From contig SUZJ01000005.1 of assembly GCA_015059945.1 (NCBI GenBank), positions 124,001-188,000 on the forward strand: a DNA stretch of 64,000 bases, read 5' to 3'. Source of the stretch: Rikenellaceae bacterium. Lineage in GTDB: Bacteria > Bacteroidota > Bacteroidia > Bacteroidales > Rikenellaceae. Below the pieces are notes generated by a model that did not search any database, was not told where the DNA came from, and saw nothing but the letters and a program-made list of their open reading frames with translations. Position numbers and translations under genes: made by a program. Shown here one piece after another: positions 51,393 through 60,281 of this stretch. Position 1 is the stretch's first letter. Each line of letters starts with the position of its first letter.

Positions 51393-52442
51393 ATGAAAAT
51401 AGCAATATTAGGTGATGTATCATTCAATGATATATACAATCAATTATATGATTCTGGGGCTAGACCTTTTGACGATATCGGAAATTTACTTAAAAGTAAT
51501 GATTATATCATTGGTAACTTGGAATCTATGTGTGAAGGAAGTGGGGAAAACTTCAACAAATACACAAGAGTTAAAACCAAGGCCACAACACTTGATTTCT
51601 TAAACCACATAGGAATAAATGTAGTAGAGTTAGCTCACAATCATATATACGACACTCTGCTTGATGGATTCGTAAATACAATTGCATTCCTCGACAAAAA
51701 CAACATCAAACACATTGGAGCGTCAACACATCCAGACAAAGCATCAGAACCTCTAATAATTACAGACAACAATTCCTCTGTTTGTATACTTAATTATGTT
51801 CATCCAGACACAAATCCTGGTATTCCCGAAGATGCAGGAGTTTATGCAAATGTTTTTGACTACTCAAAGGTTAAACAAGAGATTCAACAATACAAGCAGA
51901 TACATAAGACTATTATCGTTCTATTGCATTGGGGAGGACGCACAGAGGGTGGAAAGTTTCCCGACTTTTATCAGCCAACATTAGCACATAGGCTAATTGA
52001 CGATGGCGCAGATATCATAATAGGAACACATAGTCACGCGATACAACCCTACGAAATATATAAAGGTAAATACATATTCTATGGTTTAGGTAATTTTTGT
52101 TTCTCAAGAATTGAGTACAAAACACCCAATAAAAATGCAAAGATGTTTTGGATGTGTAAATCATTAATTCCTATTATCTCTATCAACGATAACCAACTAT
52201 CTATTGATATTTATAAGACAGGTATTAAAAAAGATGGTACCATTACATTCTCAAAACATCGCAAAGGTAAAGCCTCTAAATTGTTTAATATTGTATTCAC
52301 AAAGCATCAAGTATGGAAGTTATACTGGCTATTTTTTAAGTATGTCCGTCCTATAGGTGTCTTTATTTTTACCGATACAATGACATTCGGTCAGAAAGTA
52401 TTAAAAATAGGAAAGAAATTTGGTCTAAATAAGAAGCATTAA
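51393..52442 (+). CDS. CapA-family metallophosphatase-like protein
   Basis: 349 residues of the PGA_cap/CapA group, best known from poly-gamma-glutamate capsule synthesis. The motifs are ILGDVSFND at the start, IIGNLES near 46, VVELAHNHIYDTLLDGF near 84, VLLHWGGRTEG near 172, and IIIGTHSHAIQPYEIY near 208 followed by FYGLGNFCFS. These are the metal ligands of a calcineurin-like phosphoesterase. There is no N-terminal membrane helix, unlike typical CapA, so it may act in the cytoplasm. It begins 2 bp after the reductase gene. Confidence 0.86.
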   Translation: MKIAILGDVSFNDIYNQLYDSGARPFDDIGNLLKSNDYIIGNLESMCEGSGENFNKYTRVKTKATTLDFLNHIGINVVELAHNHIYDTLLDGFVNTIAFLDKNNIKHIGASTHPDKASEPLIITDNNSSVCILNYVHPDTNPGIPEDAGVYANVFDYSKVKQEIQQYKQIHKTIIVLLHWGGRTEGGKFPDFYQPTLAHRLIDDGADIIIGTHSHAIQPYEIYKGKYIFYGLGNFCFSRIEYKTPNKNAKMFWMCKSLIPIISINDNQLSIDIYKTGIKKDGTITFSKHRKGKASKLFNIVFTKHQVWKLYWLFFKYVRPIGVFIFTDTMTFGQKVLKIGKKFGLNKKH

Positions 52443-52445
52443 AGT

Positions 52446-53702
52446 ATGACTATTGGGATTTACGGATTGAGTTCGCAAAGTGGTATAGCATTCTTTGCGG
52501 ACTATGCAAACAAAGGGCATAAAGTTATTGGATATGCCCGAGGTTCCGAGCACGGAAAAGCAGTTGTGGATGCGATCCAAACAGCAGGTGGCGTCAACTT
52601 GGAAAGGCCACAAAACTCAAACCACGAAGAGTCTAAATTTGTGCCTTTGGGAGAAAATGTTGTCACCAATAACATCGAAAAACTCGTAAATGAGTCCGAT
52701 ATTATAATCATTGCCCTTCCTTCAATATACCAAGAAGGAGCAGTGTTGGATATGGTTTCGGTTCCTGCAATGAGGAACAAACGTATTCCTATTGTTCTCT
52801 CGCCTTCACGAACTATTGCATCGCCATATTTGTGGCAACACCTCGGCGACCACTATCCAATAGTATGTTTTTCCACTTGTCCCTACTCGTGCAAACGCCC
52901 AACATTGAATACATCCATCATAAAACGTCGTAAGCGTACTTGGGTGATTTCTTTGGAGGGTACGTTTACTCAGGAACAAGTTCGTATGGTGAAAACATTG
53001 TTCCCCCAAGCAGCCGTGACCCACACTCCTGCACTTACTTCACTCAACAACATTGGTTCGGTATTCCATTGTGCCACCTATCTTTTAAATCTCTCCGCAA
53101 TTGAAAATGCCGAAAAAGAGAATCGTGTTTTTTCTTTCTATATGGAGGGTATTGCACAACGTCCCGAAGTTGGTGAGGTGTTGGAGCAAATAGATCAGGT
53201 TAGGCTACAGATTGCAGATAAATTGGGGATGAGTGTTTTTGGCCTAAGAAGCAACCCTCGTGAGGATATTTGGAGAAAATTGACTAATGGTTTGAGGGCT
53301 CTTGAATCTGAACACGAGGATGATATTGATATTCTTAGAACTATTCGTAAGAAGTTTACAGAGTACCTTAATAATTCTGTATTGTCGGCTCAGCATTGGC
53401 TAGATATAACTTATGGTGTTGTTAGGGAGGAGGGTGAAACTCTATCATCTGCGATAGGTCGTACGCCAACATACCAAAGTAACTCTGTACCTCAACGTCG
53501 ATATGTAGAGGAGGATATTCCTACCGGCCTTGTACCCATAGAGGCATTGGCTAAAATGTTGGATATTGATTGTACTTGCATCACAGAGATAATAGATATG
53601 TACAACTCCATCTATAATGATGATATACGCAATAGAGGTAGAAACCTTAATGGATTCGACAAGGAGGATGTATTTAATTATCTTAAAAATGGAGTTTATT
53701 AA
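52446..53702 (+). CDS. Opine (octopine/nopaline-type) dehydrogenase family protein
   Basis: 418 residues. The N-terminal NAD(P)-binding domain starts IGIYGLSSQSGIAFFADYANKGHKVIGYARG. DIIIIALPSIYQEGAVLDM near 85 is the Rossmann core. The C-terminal all-helical domain contains SLNNIGSVFHCATYLLN near 198 (the catalytic His/Asn region of opine dehydrogenases) and RRYVEEDIPTGLVPIEALAKML near 347, a clear family hallmark. Such enzymes join an amino acid and a 2-keto acid by reductive condensation. In this locus an opine-like acid as polymer side group is inferred. It follows the CapA gene by 3 bp. Confidence 0.8.
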   Translation: MTIGIYGLSSQSGIAFFADYANKGHKVIGYARGSEHGKAVVDAIQTAGGVNLERPQNSNHEESKFVPLGENVVTNNIEKLVNESDIIIIALPSIYQEGAVLDMVSVPAMRNKRIPIVLSPSRTIASPYLWQHLGDHYPIVCFSTCPYSCKRPTLNTSIIKRRKRTWVISLEGTFTQEQVRMVKTLFPQAAVTHTPALTSLNNIGSVFHCATYLLNLSAIENAEKENRVFSFYMEGIAQRPEVGEVLEQIDQVRLQIADKLGMSVFGLRSNPREDIWRKLTNGLRALESEHEDDIDILRTIRKKFTEYLNNSVLSAQHWLDITYGVVREEGETLSSAIGRTPTYQSNSVPQRRYVEEDIPTGLVPIEALAKMLDIDCTCITEIIDMYNSIYNDDIRNRGRNLNGFDKEDVFNYLKNGVY

Positions 53703-53730
53703 AAAAGTATTTGTTTAAAGATATTTGCAT

Positions 53731-54975
53731 ATGAAGCAACGAATTTATCTTTGCTTGGCTCATATGAGCGGCAATGAGCAGAAATTTATACAGGAGGCAT
53801 TTGATACCAATTGGGTAGTGCCTCTTGGTCCTAATGTTAATGGCTTTGAGCAGGACCTCAAAGAATATGTGGGTGAAAACAAAGAAATTGTTGCACTCTC
53901 GGCCGGTACCGCAGCTGTCCATTTGGCTCTGTTAGCTTGCGGTGTGGGCCCCGGTGATGAGGTACTGGTACAGAGTTTTACCTTCTGCGCATCGTCGCAC
54001 CCCATCACCTACCTTGGAGCTACACCCGTGTTTGTCGATTCGGAGAATGATACTTGGAATATGGATCCCGTACTGCTCGAAGAGGCTATCAAAGACCGTA
54101 TCGCCAAGACAGGCAAAAAACCAAAGGCCATTGTACCTGTTTACCTCTATGGTATGCCTGCCAAGATCGACGAGATTATGGCTGTTGCCGCCAAGTACGA
54201 TATTCCTGTCATTGAGGATGCAGCTGAGGGATTGGGCTCGAGGTTTGATGGTCAGGTGTGCGGCACCTTTGGCGAGTATGGCGTGCTGTCATTCAATGGT
54301 AATAAAATGATTACCACTAGTGGTGGCGGTGCACTTATTTGTGCCGATGCCGATGCCAAGAAGGAGATCATGTTCTATGCAACTCAGGCTCGCGAGAACT
54401 ATCCGTATTATCAGCACGAGCGTATTGGCTACAACTATCGTATGTCAAACATCTGTGCAGGTATTGGTCGTGGCCAGATGACTGTTTTGGATGAGCATAT
54501 CAACCACCACAAACATACTTACGAACTTTATAAGGAGTTGTTGGCCGATGTTGAGGGTATTACTTTGCACGACAACCCATCGGAGCGCTACGATAGTAAC
54601 TTCTGGCTTAACACTATTACCCTCTCGCCCGAGTTGAGGGTAAAAGGTGAGGATATGGCTTATGAGGCTGCTGTTAGTGGTGCTGTTGGCGGAGCTGCGG
54701 GGGTTACCCACGCAGCCGAGTCGTTGCACACCGATTGCGAGCCTAACCGCAATATTGAGGCTATGCGTATGGCTCTGGACGCAGCGGGTATCGAGTCGCG
54801 TCCATTGTGGAAGCCTATGCACAAACAGCCTGTGTATAAAGATGCACCTGCCTATGTTAATGGCGTGAGTGAGGCCTTGTTCAAAGTAGGCTTGTGCTTG
54901 CCCAGTGGTCCTTGTGTAACCGACGACGATATTCGCTACATTGTAGAACAGATTAAGGCAGCTATTGTAAGGTAA
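53731..54975 (+). CDS. DegT/DnrJ/EryC1 sugar aminotransferase
   Basis: PLP enzyme that aminates a 4-keto sugar nucleotide, 414 aa from ATG 53731 (the track start is an upstream TTG). The conserved blocks are WVVPLGPNVNGFEQDL near 29, LSAGTAAVHLALLACGVGPGDEVL near 55, VPVYLYGMPAKIDEI near 135, VIEDAAEGLGSRFDG near 157 and FNGNKMITTSGGGAL with K192 as PLP Lys. It probably acts on the UDP-4-keto sugar made by the PglF-like dehydratase. Codon use shifts back toward the host pattern here. Confidence 0.9.
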   Translation: MKQRIYLCLAHMSGNEQKFIQEAFDTNWVVPLGPNVNGFEQDLKEYVGENKEIVALSAGTAAVHLALLACGVGPGDEVLVQSFTFCASSHPITYLGATPVFVDSENDTWNMDPVLLEEAIKDRIAKTGKKPKAIVPVYLYGMPAKIDEIMAVAAKYDIPVIEDAAEGLGSRFDGQVCGTFGEYGVLSFNGNKMITTSGGGALICADADAKKEIMFYATQARENYPYYQHERIGYNYRMSNICAGIGRGQMTVLDEHINHHKHTYELYKELLADVEGITLHDNPSERYDSNFWLNTITLSPELRVKGEDMAYEAAVSGAVGGAAGVTHAAESLHTDCEPNRNIEAMRMALDAAGIESRPLWKPMHKQPVYKDAPAYVNGVSEALFKVGLCLPSGPCVTDDDIRYIVEQIKAAIVR

Positions 54976-54976
54976 A

Positions 54977-55378
54977 ATGCTTCTTGATAAAAAACTGCTC
55001 GATGAGGTAAGTGCCCGTGCTAAGGCGAGCGAGCGCCTGAGGATGAACTATAACCTTCACGAGGCTATGGACTCCAAGGCCCAAAGGCTTTTCAACGCTT
55101 TGGAGCCCGGTACAGTCCTGCCTGTTCATCGTCATCGCAATACTGCCGAAACGTATATTTTGCTACGTGGCCGTATTGATGTGATGTTTTATGATGATAA
55201 GGGAGTGGAGATTGAACGCTTTGCTTTGAATCCCCAAGAGGGTAATTATGGTGTTCACATCCCTTGTGGACAATGGCATACGCTGGAAGTATTGGAGAGG
55301 GATACTGTTATTTTTGAGGTCAAAGATGGACCTTATGCTCCTCTTGGCCCCGAGGATATGATGACAATCAATGAATAA
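54977..55378 (+). CDS. wbuC: WbuC-family cupin protein
   Basis: 133-residue cupin of the WbuC family, usually encoded beside FnlABC/WbuB in L-FucNAc clusters. LDEVSARAKASERLRMNYNLHEAMDSKAQRLFNALEPGTVLPVHRHRNTAET gives the helical start and the cupin metal motif (HRH near 55). WHTLEVLERDTVIFEVKDGPYAPLGPED closes the barrel. Biochemical role is unknown. Its 3' end overlaps the next ATG by 8 bp. Confidence 0.87.
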   Translation: MLLDKKLLDEVSARAKASERLRMNYNLHEAMDSKAQRLFNALEPGTVLPVHRHRNTAETYILLRGRIDVMFYDDKGVEIERFALNPQEGNYGVHIPCGQWHTLEVLERDTVIFEVKDGPYAPLGPEDMMTINE

Positions 55379-56456
55379 TGTTTGCAATTTGTTGTTTGCC
55401 ACACTTAGGAGTGCTCTAAATGGCGAAACTATTGATGTTGAGTTGGTAAAGAACTTGTCAACCGCCGAGTGGGGCGAGTTGATACGTTTGGCACAGCAAC
55501 ACAACGTGATACCTTTGGTGTGCGACGGATTGGCGGGATTGCGCAAGGAGTTGCCTGCAAATATGTTTGCAAAGATTGCAGGACTTACTCTCGTGGCCGA
55601 AGATAAGTATGGCGTTCGTGTTGAGGTAATAAAGGAGTTGGCAAATCTTTTTGCCTTACACAACATCCCTTTGATGGTGCTCAAAGGCTATGGAGTGAGT
55701 TTATACTACCCCCAGCCCAATCACCGGACATTCAGTGATGTGGATACCTACAATTTTGGCAAGTTGGAGGAGGCGGACAAGGTGCTCAGCGAACAACTTG
55801 GCGTTGAAATCGATGTAGATGTTCACCACCACACGACTTGTGTGTATAAGGGAGTTTTGGTTGAAAATCACTACGATTTTGTGAACACCTCGGCCCATAA
55901 TTCAAATGCCCGTTTCGAGAAAATACTGAAATCTGAGGCCGAAGCAGGGGGCAAAGTTCACAAGATTGGCGAAGAGGAGATTATGCTTCCTTCACCAATG
56001 TTCAATGCGCTGTTTTTGATGCGCCATATGGCCTTGCACTATGCGGCCGAAAGGGTTAGTGTGCGCCACCTGTGCGATTGGAAACAGTTTGTCGAGGCAG
56101 AGAGTAACAATATAGATTGGCAACGCGTTCAAGCAATATATAAACAGTTCAATATGAATCGTTTTGCGGATGCTGTTAGCGCAATTTGCATTGACCATTT
56201 GGGGTTGGATGCAACACTTGTTCCTAATATCGAACGCAACGCAAAGTTGGAGAAACGTATTTTGAATGATATTCTCTACGCCGAGTTTGACGAGGAGAAA
56301 CCCGCCAGTGGATTATTCAAAATAGTTTGGTGGAAGACTCGTCGCTATTTTGCCAATAGTTGGAAACACAAACTGATATATAATGAGTCGGTGCTGTGGA
56401 CATTTATCCAGTCTTCGTACTCGCACTTGCTTAAACCGAAAACAATTAAACACTAG
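55371..56456 (+). CDS. NTP_transf_5-type putative nucleotidyltransferase
   Basis: 361 residues of the uncharacterised nucleotidyltransferase family common in capsule loci. The core is LMVLKGYGVSLYYPQPNHRTFSDVDTYNFG near residue 102, with GxxLxxxxYP and FSDVD (S/xD-x-D) as the metal Asp pair. It also has IDVDVHHHTT near 142, EEIMLPSPMFNALFLMRHMALHYA near 203 and HLCDWKQFVEAE near 235. Its substrate is not known. Overlap with wbuC (8 bp) implies coupled translation. Confidence 0.8.
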   Translation: MNNVCNLLFATLRSALNGETIDVELVKNLSTAEWGELIRLAQQHNVIPLVCDGLAGLRKELPANMFAKIAGLTLVAEDKYGVRVEVIKELANLFALHNIPLMVLKGYGVSLYYPQPNHRTFSDVDTYNFGKLEEADKVLSEQLGVEIDVDVHHHTTCVYKGVLVENHYDFVNTSAHNSNARFEKILKSEAEAGGKVHKIGEEEIMLPSPMFNALFLMRHMALHYAAERVSVRHLCDWKQFVEAESNNIDWQRVQAIYKQFNMNRFADAVSAICIDHLGLDATLVPNIERNAKLEKRILNDILYAEFDEEKPASGLFKIVWWKTRRYFANSWKHKLIYNESVLWTFIQSSYSHLLKPKTIKH

Positions 56457-56468
56457 ATTAATAAGAAT

Positions 56469-57374
56469 ATGAAAGGCATCGTATTGGCTGGTGGTAGTGG
56501 TACGCGTTTGTATCCTATTACCAAGGGTATTAGCAAGCAGTTAATGCCTATTTATGACAAACCAATGGTTTATTATCCCATATCGGTATTGATGTTGGCC
56601 GGTATTAGGGATATTTTGATTATCTCTACACCACATGATTTGCCGGGATTTAAGCGTCTGCTTGGCGACGGTAGCGACTACGGCGTTCACTTCGAGTATG
56701 CCGAGCAGCCATCGCCTGATGGTTTGGCTCAGGCTTTTACCATCGGTGCCGACTTTATCGGTGATGATAGTGCTTGCCTTGTGTTGGGCGACAACATCTT
56801 CCACGGTTCTGGCTTTACCGGTATGCTCAAAGAGGCCGTTCGTACCGCCGAGGAGGAGAAAAAAGCTACCGTATTTGGCTATTGGGTAAGCGACCCCGAG
56901 CGTTATGGCGTGGCCGAGTTTGACAAAGAGGGCAATTGCCTCTCTATCGAGGAGAAACCCGCTGAGCCAAAGAGTAACTATGCCGTTGTAGGTCTTTACT
57001 TCTATCCCAACAAGGTTGTTGAGGTTGCAAGGAGTATCAAACCTTCGGCTCGTGGTGAGTATGAGATTACCACCGTAAACCAGCAGTTCTTGGCCGATGG
57101 CGAGTTGAAAGTTCAGACTTTGGGCAGAGGCTTTGCTTGGCTTGATACAGGTACTCACGACTCTTTGTCGGAGGCTTCAACCTATATCGAGGTGTTGGAG
57201 AAACGCCAGGGCTTGAAGGTTGCTTGTTTGGAGGGTATTGCATACCGTCAGGGCTGGATAACCGAGGAGCGTATGAGAGAGCTTGCTCAGCCTATGCTCA
57301 AAAACCAGTATGGTCAGTACCTGCTGAAAGTTATTGATGAACTGAAAGAGACCGGTAACCCAAATCTTGACTAA
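56469..57374 (+). CDS. rfbA: Glucose-1-phosphate thymidylyltransferase
   Basis: Makes dTDP-glucose, the first step of dTDP-L-rhamnose synthesis. It has 301 residues: [46 protein letters not shown] is almost invariant in Rml[12 protein letters not shown] near 107 has the metal Asp; [32 protein letters not shown] near 150 binds the sugar. [15 protein letters not shown] near 220 ends the core. First of the four rml genes (order A, C, D, B), each within 15 bp of the next. Confidence 0.97.
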   Translation: MKGIVLAGGSGTRLYPITKGISKQLMPIYDKPMVYYPISVLMLAGIRDILIISTPHDLPGFKRLLGDGSDYGVHFEYAEQPSPDGLAQAFTIGADFIGDDSACLVLGDNIFHGSGFTGMLKEAVRTAEEEKKATVFGYWVSDPERYGVAEFDKEGNCLSIEEKPAEPKSNYAVVGLYFYPNKVVEVARSIKPSARGEYEITTVNQQFLADGELKVQTLGRGFAWLDTGTHDSLSEASTYIEVLEKRQGLKVACLEGIAYRQGWITEERMRELAQPMLKNQYGQYLLKVIDELKETGNPNLD

Positions 57375-57388
57375 AATAGAAAGCAATA

Positions 57389-57970
57389 ATGGAAGTAATC
57401 AAAACAGCTATTGATGGTGTCGTAATCATCGAGCCCAAGGTGTTCAAAGACGCCAGGGGCTATTTCTTTGAGAGTTTCTCTCAGAGGGAGTTCGAGGAGA
57501 AGGTGCGCCCCATAAATTTCGTGCAGGACAATGAGAGTATGTCGAGCTACGGTGTTATGCGTGGTCTGCACTTCCAAACGCCCCCTTATACCCAGAGCAA
57601 GTTGGTGCGCTGCGTAAAGGGTAGGGTGCTGGATGTAGCGGTAGATATTCGCAAAGGCTCACCTACTTATGGTCAGCACGTTGCCGTAGAGTTGTCGGAG
57701 GATAATCACCGCCAGTTCTTTGTGCCAAGGGGCTTTGCTCATGGCTTTGCGGTGTTGAGCGAGACTGCCGTATTTCAGTACAAATGCGATAATTTCTACG
57801 CTCCCCAAGCCGATGGTGGTATCAGTATCAAGGACGAGTCACTCGGCATTGATTGGCAGATACCTATGGAGCAGGCTATTCTTTCGGAGAAGGATATCAA
57901 ACACTTGTGCTTGAAAGACTTTGATTCGCCATTTGACTATAACGAAAATCTTTATCCCGAGTTTGAGTAA
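57389..57970 (+). CDS. rfbC: dTDP-4-dehydrorhamnose 3,5-epimerase
   Basis: Third enzyme in the dTDP-L-rhamnose pathway, 193 aa. VVIIEPKVFKDARGYFFESFSQREFEE is near residue 12, the catalytic His is in MRGLHFQTPPYTQSKLVRCVKGRVLDVAVDIRKGSP near 60, and HRQFFVPRGFAHGFAVLSETAVFQYKCDNFY is near 110. Length and motifs match RmlC. Confidence 0.96.
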   Translation: MEVIKTAIDGVVIIEPKVFKDARGYFFESFSQREFEEKVRPINFVQDNESMSSYGVMRGLHFQTPPYTQSKLVRCVKGRVLDVAVDIRKGSPTYGQHVAVELSEDNHRQFFVPRGFAHGFAVLSETAVFQYKCDNFYAPQADGGISIKDESLGIDWQIPMEQAILSEKDIKHLCLKDFDSPFDYNENLYPEFE

Positions 57971-57973
57971 CTT

Positions 57974-58864
57974 ATGAAAACAATACTTGTAACAGGTGCC
58001 AATGGACAGCTCGGCAACGAAATGCGAATTGTTGCTAAGGGTAGCAGCGACAACTATATCTTCACCGATGTAAATCAGGTTGAGGGTGTTGAGACCACAT
58101 ATCTCGATATCACCGACCTCGATGCCGTATGCCGAATGGTAGAGGAACGAGGTGTCGATGCCATTGTAAACTGCGCTGCATATACCAATGTCGATGCGGC
58201 CGAAAGCAATGAGGTTCTGGCCGAGAAGTTGAATGCCGAGGCTCCCGAGAATTTGGCAAAGGCTATGAAGGCAGTGGGTGGACTTCTGATACAGATATCT
58301 ACCGACTACGTGTTTGGCAAAGAGCCCTATAATGTTCCCTGTAAGGAGGACCAACAGGGTACCCCTACGGGCATTTACGGCCAGACCAAACTGCACGGCG
58401 AGCAGCGCATTGTGGCTACGGGTTGTTACTACGTTATCATCCGTACTGCGTGGCTCTATTCGGAGTTTGGCAAGAACTTCTGCAAGACAATGATGAACCT
58501 CACAGCCACCAAGCCACAGCTCAAAGTGGTGTTTGATCAGGTGGGTACCCCCACTTATGCCCTCGACTTGGCAAAGGCTATTGCAGTGGTGATTGAAAAG
58601 TTCGATGGCTCGCAGACAGGTATTTACCACTACTCGAATGAGGGTGTCTGCTCGTGGTTCGACTTTACGAAGATGATTGCCGAGTATAACGGCACTACCG
58701 AGTGTGATGTTCAACCCTGCCACAGCGACGAGTTCCCAAGCCCCGTTAAGCGCCCTGCTTATTCGGTACTCGATAAAACCAAAATCAAAGATATGTTTGG
58801 CGTGAAGGTGCCCTATTGGACCGAGTCGCTCAAACAGTGTATCAATAACCTTAAAAATCAGTAA
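57974..58864 (+). CDS. rfbD: dTDP-4-dehydrorhamnose reductase
   Basis: Last step to dTDP-L-rhamnose, 296 aa. VTGANGQLGNEMRIVAK is the NADPH loop; NCAAYTNVDAAESNEVLAEKLNAEAPENLA near 63 and ISTDYVFGKEPYNVPCKE near 102 hold the catalytic Thr region. IYGQTKLHGEQ near 128 is the YxxxK pair. VRTAWLYSEFGKNFCKTM-type segment near 153 (here IIRTAWLY) also fits RmlD. It lies 3 bp after rfbC. Confidence 0.96.
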   Translation: MKTILVTGANGQLGNEMRIVAKGSSDNYIFTDVNQVEGVETTYLDITDLDAVCRMVEERGVDAIVNCAAYTNVDAAESNEVLAEKLNAEAPENLAKAMKAVGGLLIQISTDYVFGKEPYNVPCKEDQQGTPTGIYGQTKLHGEQRIVATGCYYVIIRTAWLYSEFGKNFCKTMMNLTATKPQLKVVFDQVGTPTYALDLAKAIAVVIEKFDGSQTGIYHYSNEGVCSWFDFTKMIAEYNGTTECDVQPCHSDEFPSPVKRPAYSVLDKTKIKDMFGVKVPYWTESLKQCINNLKNQ

Positions 58865-58872
58865 TAACCATT

Positions 58873-60009
58873 ATGGCTAAACGTAATATAGTAATCACCG
58901 GTGGTGCGGGATTTATTGGCTCGCACGTTGTAAGGCTGTTTGTGAACAAATATCCTGAGTACAACATCATCAACCTCGACCTGCTGACCTATGCAGGCAA
59001 TTTGGCTAACCTCAAAGACGTCGAGTCGAAGCCCAACTACAAGTTCGTGAGGATGGACATCTGCGACTTCGAGGCCTTCTACAAGCTGATGCAGGATGAG
59101 CAGATCGATGGCATCATCCACCTCGCAGCCGAGAGCCACGTTGACCGCTCCATCAAAGACCCCTTCACCTTCGCCAAGACCAATGTGATGGGCACTCTGA
59201 GTCTGCTGCAAGCTGCCAAACTCTACTGGGAGAGCCTTCCCGAGGGCTATGAGGGCAAGCGCTTCTACCACATCTCTACTGATGAGGTCTATGGCGCCTT
59301 GAAGATGAACCACCCCGAGGGTATCGAGCCCCCCTTTAAGACCGTAGCTTCGTCGGAGGGGCACAAAGCCTATGGCGACGAGTTCTTCTACGAGACCACC
59401 AAGTACAACCCCCACAGCCCCTATTCGGCAGCTAAGGCGTCGAGTGACCACTTCGTTAGGGCCTACCACGACACCTATGGTATGCCTACGATTGTTACCA
59501 ACTGCTCGAACAACTACGGTCCCTACCAGTTCCCCGAGAAGCTGATTCCTCTGTTTATCAACAACATCCGCAAGGGCAAACCCCTGCCTGTGTATGGCAA
59601 GGGCGAGAATGTGCGCGATTGGCTCTATGTCGAGGATCACGCCCGCGCAATTGACCTTATCTTCCACGAGGGTAAGGTGGCTGAAACATACAACATTGGC
59701 GGCTTCAACGAGTGGAAAAACATCGACCTCATCAAGGTTATGATTAAGACCGTCGACCGCATCCTCGGCAACCCCGAGGGCCACTCGCTTGGCTTGATAA
59801 CTTATGTTACCGACCGACTGGGCCACGATGCGAGGTATGCTATCGACTCGACCAAACTCCAAAAAGAACTCGGGTGGGAGCCATCGCTGCAGTTCGAGGA
59901 GGGTATCGAAAAGACCGTGCGCTGGTACCTCGACAACCAAGAGTGGATGGACAACATCACCTCGGGCGAGTACGAGAAGTACTACGAGGAGATGTACAGG
60001 GGCAGGTAG
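58873..60009 (+). CDS. rfbB: dTDP-glucose 4,6-dehydratase
   Basis: Second enzyme of the dTDP-rhamnose pathway, 378 aa. NIVITGGAGFIGSHVVRLFVNKYPEY at the start, IIHLAAESHVDRSIKDP near 80, STDEVYGALK near 133 (catalytic Asp-Glu), YSAAKASSDHFVRAYHDTYG near 183 (YxxxK) and CSNNYGPYQFPEKLIPLFI near 208 are all standard RmlB. It is longer than the typical 350 residues because of an insert around 140-170 (EGIEPPFKTVASSEGHK), which is common in Bacteroidetes. Last gene of the capsule operon; a terminator follows. Confidence 0.96.
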   Translation: MAKRNIVITGGAGFIGSHVVRLFVNKYPEYNIINLDLLTYAGNLANLKDVESKPNYKFVRMDICDFEAFYKLMQDEQIDGIIHLAAESHVDRSIKDPFTFAKTNVMGTLSLLQAAKLYWESLPEGYEGKRFYHISTDEVYGALKMNHPEGIEPPFKTVASSEGHKAYGDEFFYETTKYNPHSPYSAAKASSDHFVRAYHDTYGMPTIVTNCSNNYGPYQFPEKLIPLFINNIRKGKPLPVYGKGENVRDWLYVEDHARAIDLIFHEGKVAETYNIGGFNEWKNIDLIKVMIKTVDRILGNPEGHSLGLITYVTDRLGHDARYAIDSTKLQKELGWEPSLQFEEGIEKTVRWYLDNQEWMDNITSGEYEKYYEEMYRGR

Positions 60010-60034
60010 ACGACGATTGCTTGCTGATAGTATT

Positions 60035-60068
60035 AAAAAGCCACCCCTATTGAGGGTGGCTTTTTTTT
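60035..60068 (+). terminator. Terminator of the capsule operon
   Basis: AAAAAGCCACCC and GGGTGGCTTTTT with loop CTATTGA, followed by more T residues, 25 bp past rfbB. Confidence 0.92.
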
Positions 60069-60226
60069 GTGTCCGAGTAGGATGGGGATTACGTCGCTTT
60101 GCTCCGTGATCGCCCCACTGCTTGCCGCAGGGGCCCAAGCAAAGAACTGCACTCCGCAAAAAGTTGATAAATCAACTCGTTTTGTTTTCATAGCCTTGTG
60201 TCTGCAAATAAACTTGCACCACAGGC

Positions 60227-60261
60227 TACAAAAACAAAAGGTGTCGAATTCTCGACACCTT
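60227..60261 (-). terminator. Terminator of tRNA-Ser
   Basis: AAGGTGTCGA and TCGACACCTT form a 10-bp stem with loop ATTC. On the minus strand it is followed by a T-rich tract, 20 bp past the tRNA. Confidence 0.85.
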
Positions 60262-60281
60262 CTTGTTTCGTTTGTTCTTTG

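Larger units (their letters stand above)
26999..60009 (+). other. Capsular/extracellular polysaccharide biosynthesis locus
   Basis: A run of co-directional genes from the UpxY-like antiterminator to rmlB, mostly separated by under 60 bp or overlapping, with one clear promoter at the front and a terminator at 60035. It contains sugar-nucleotide synthesis, Wzx, Wzy, glycosyltransferases and an initiating transferase, so it is a Wzx/Wzy-type pathway. No wza/wzc-type export genes are present in the window. The middle (about 38.7-53.7 kb, and the gene at 33176) is markedly AT-rich; the flanks use host-like codons. Confidence 0.92.
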
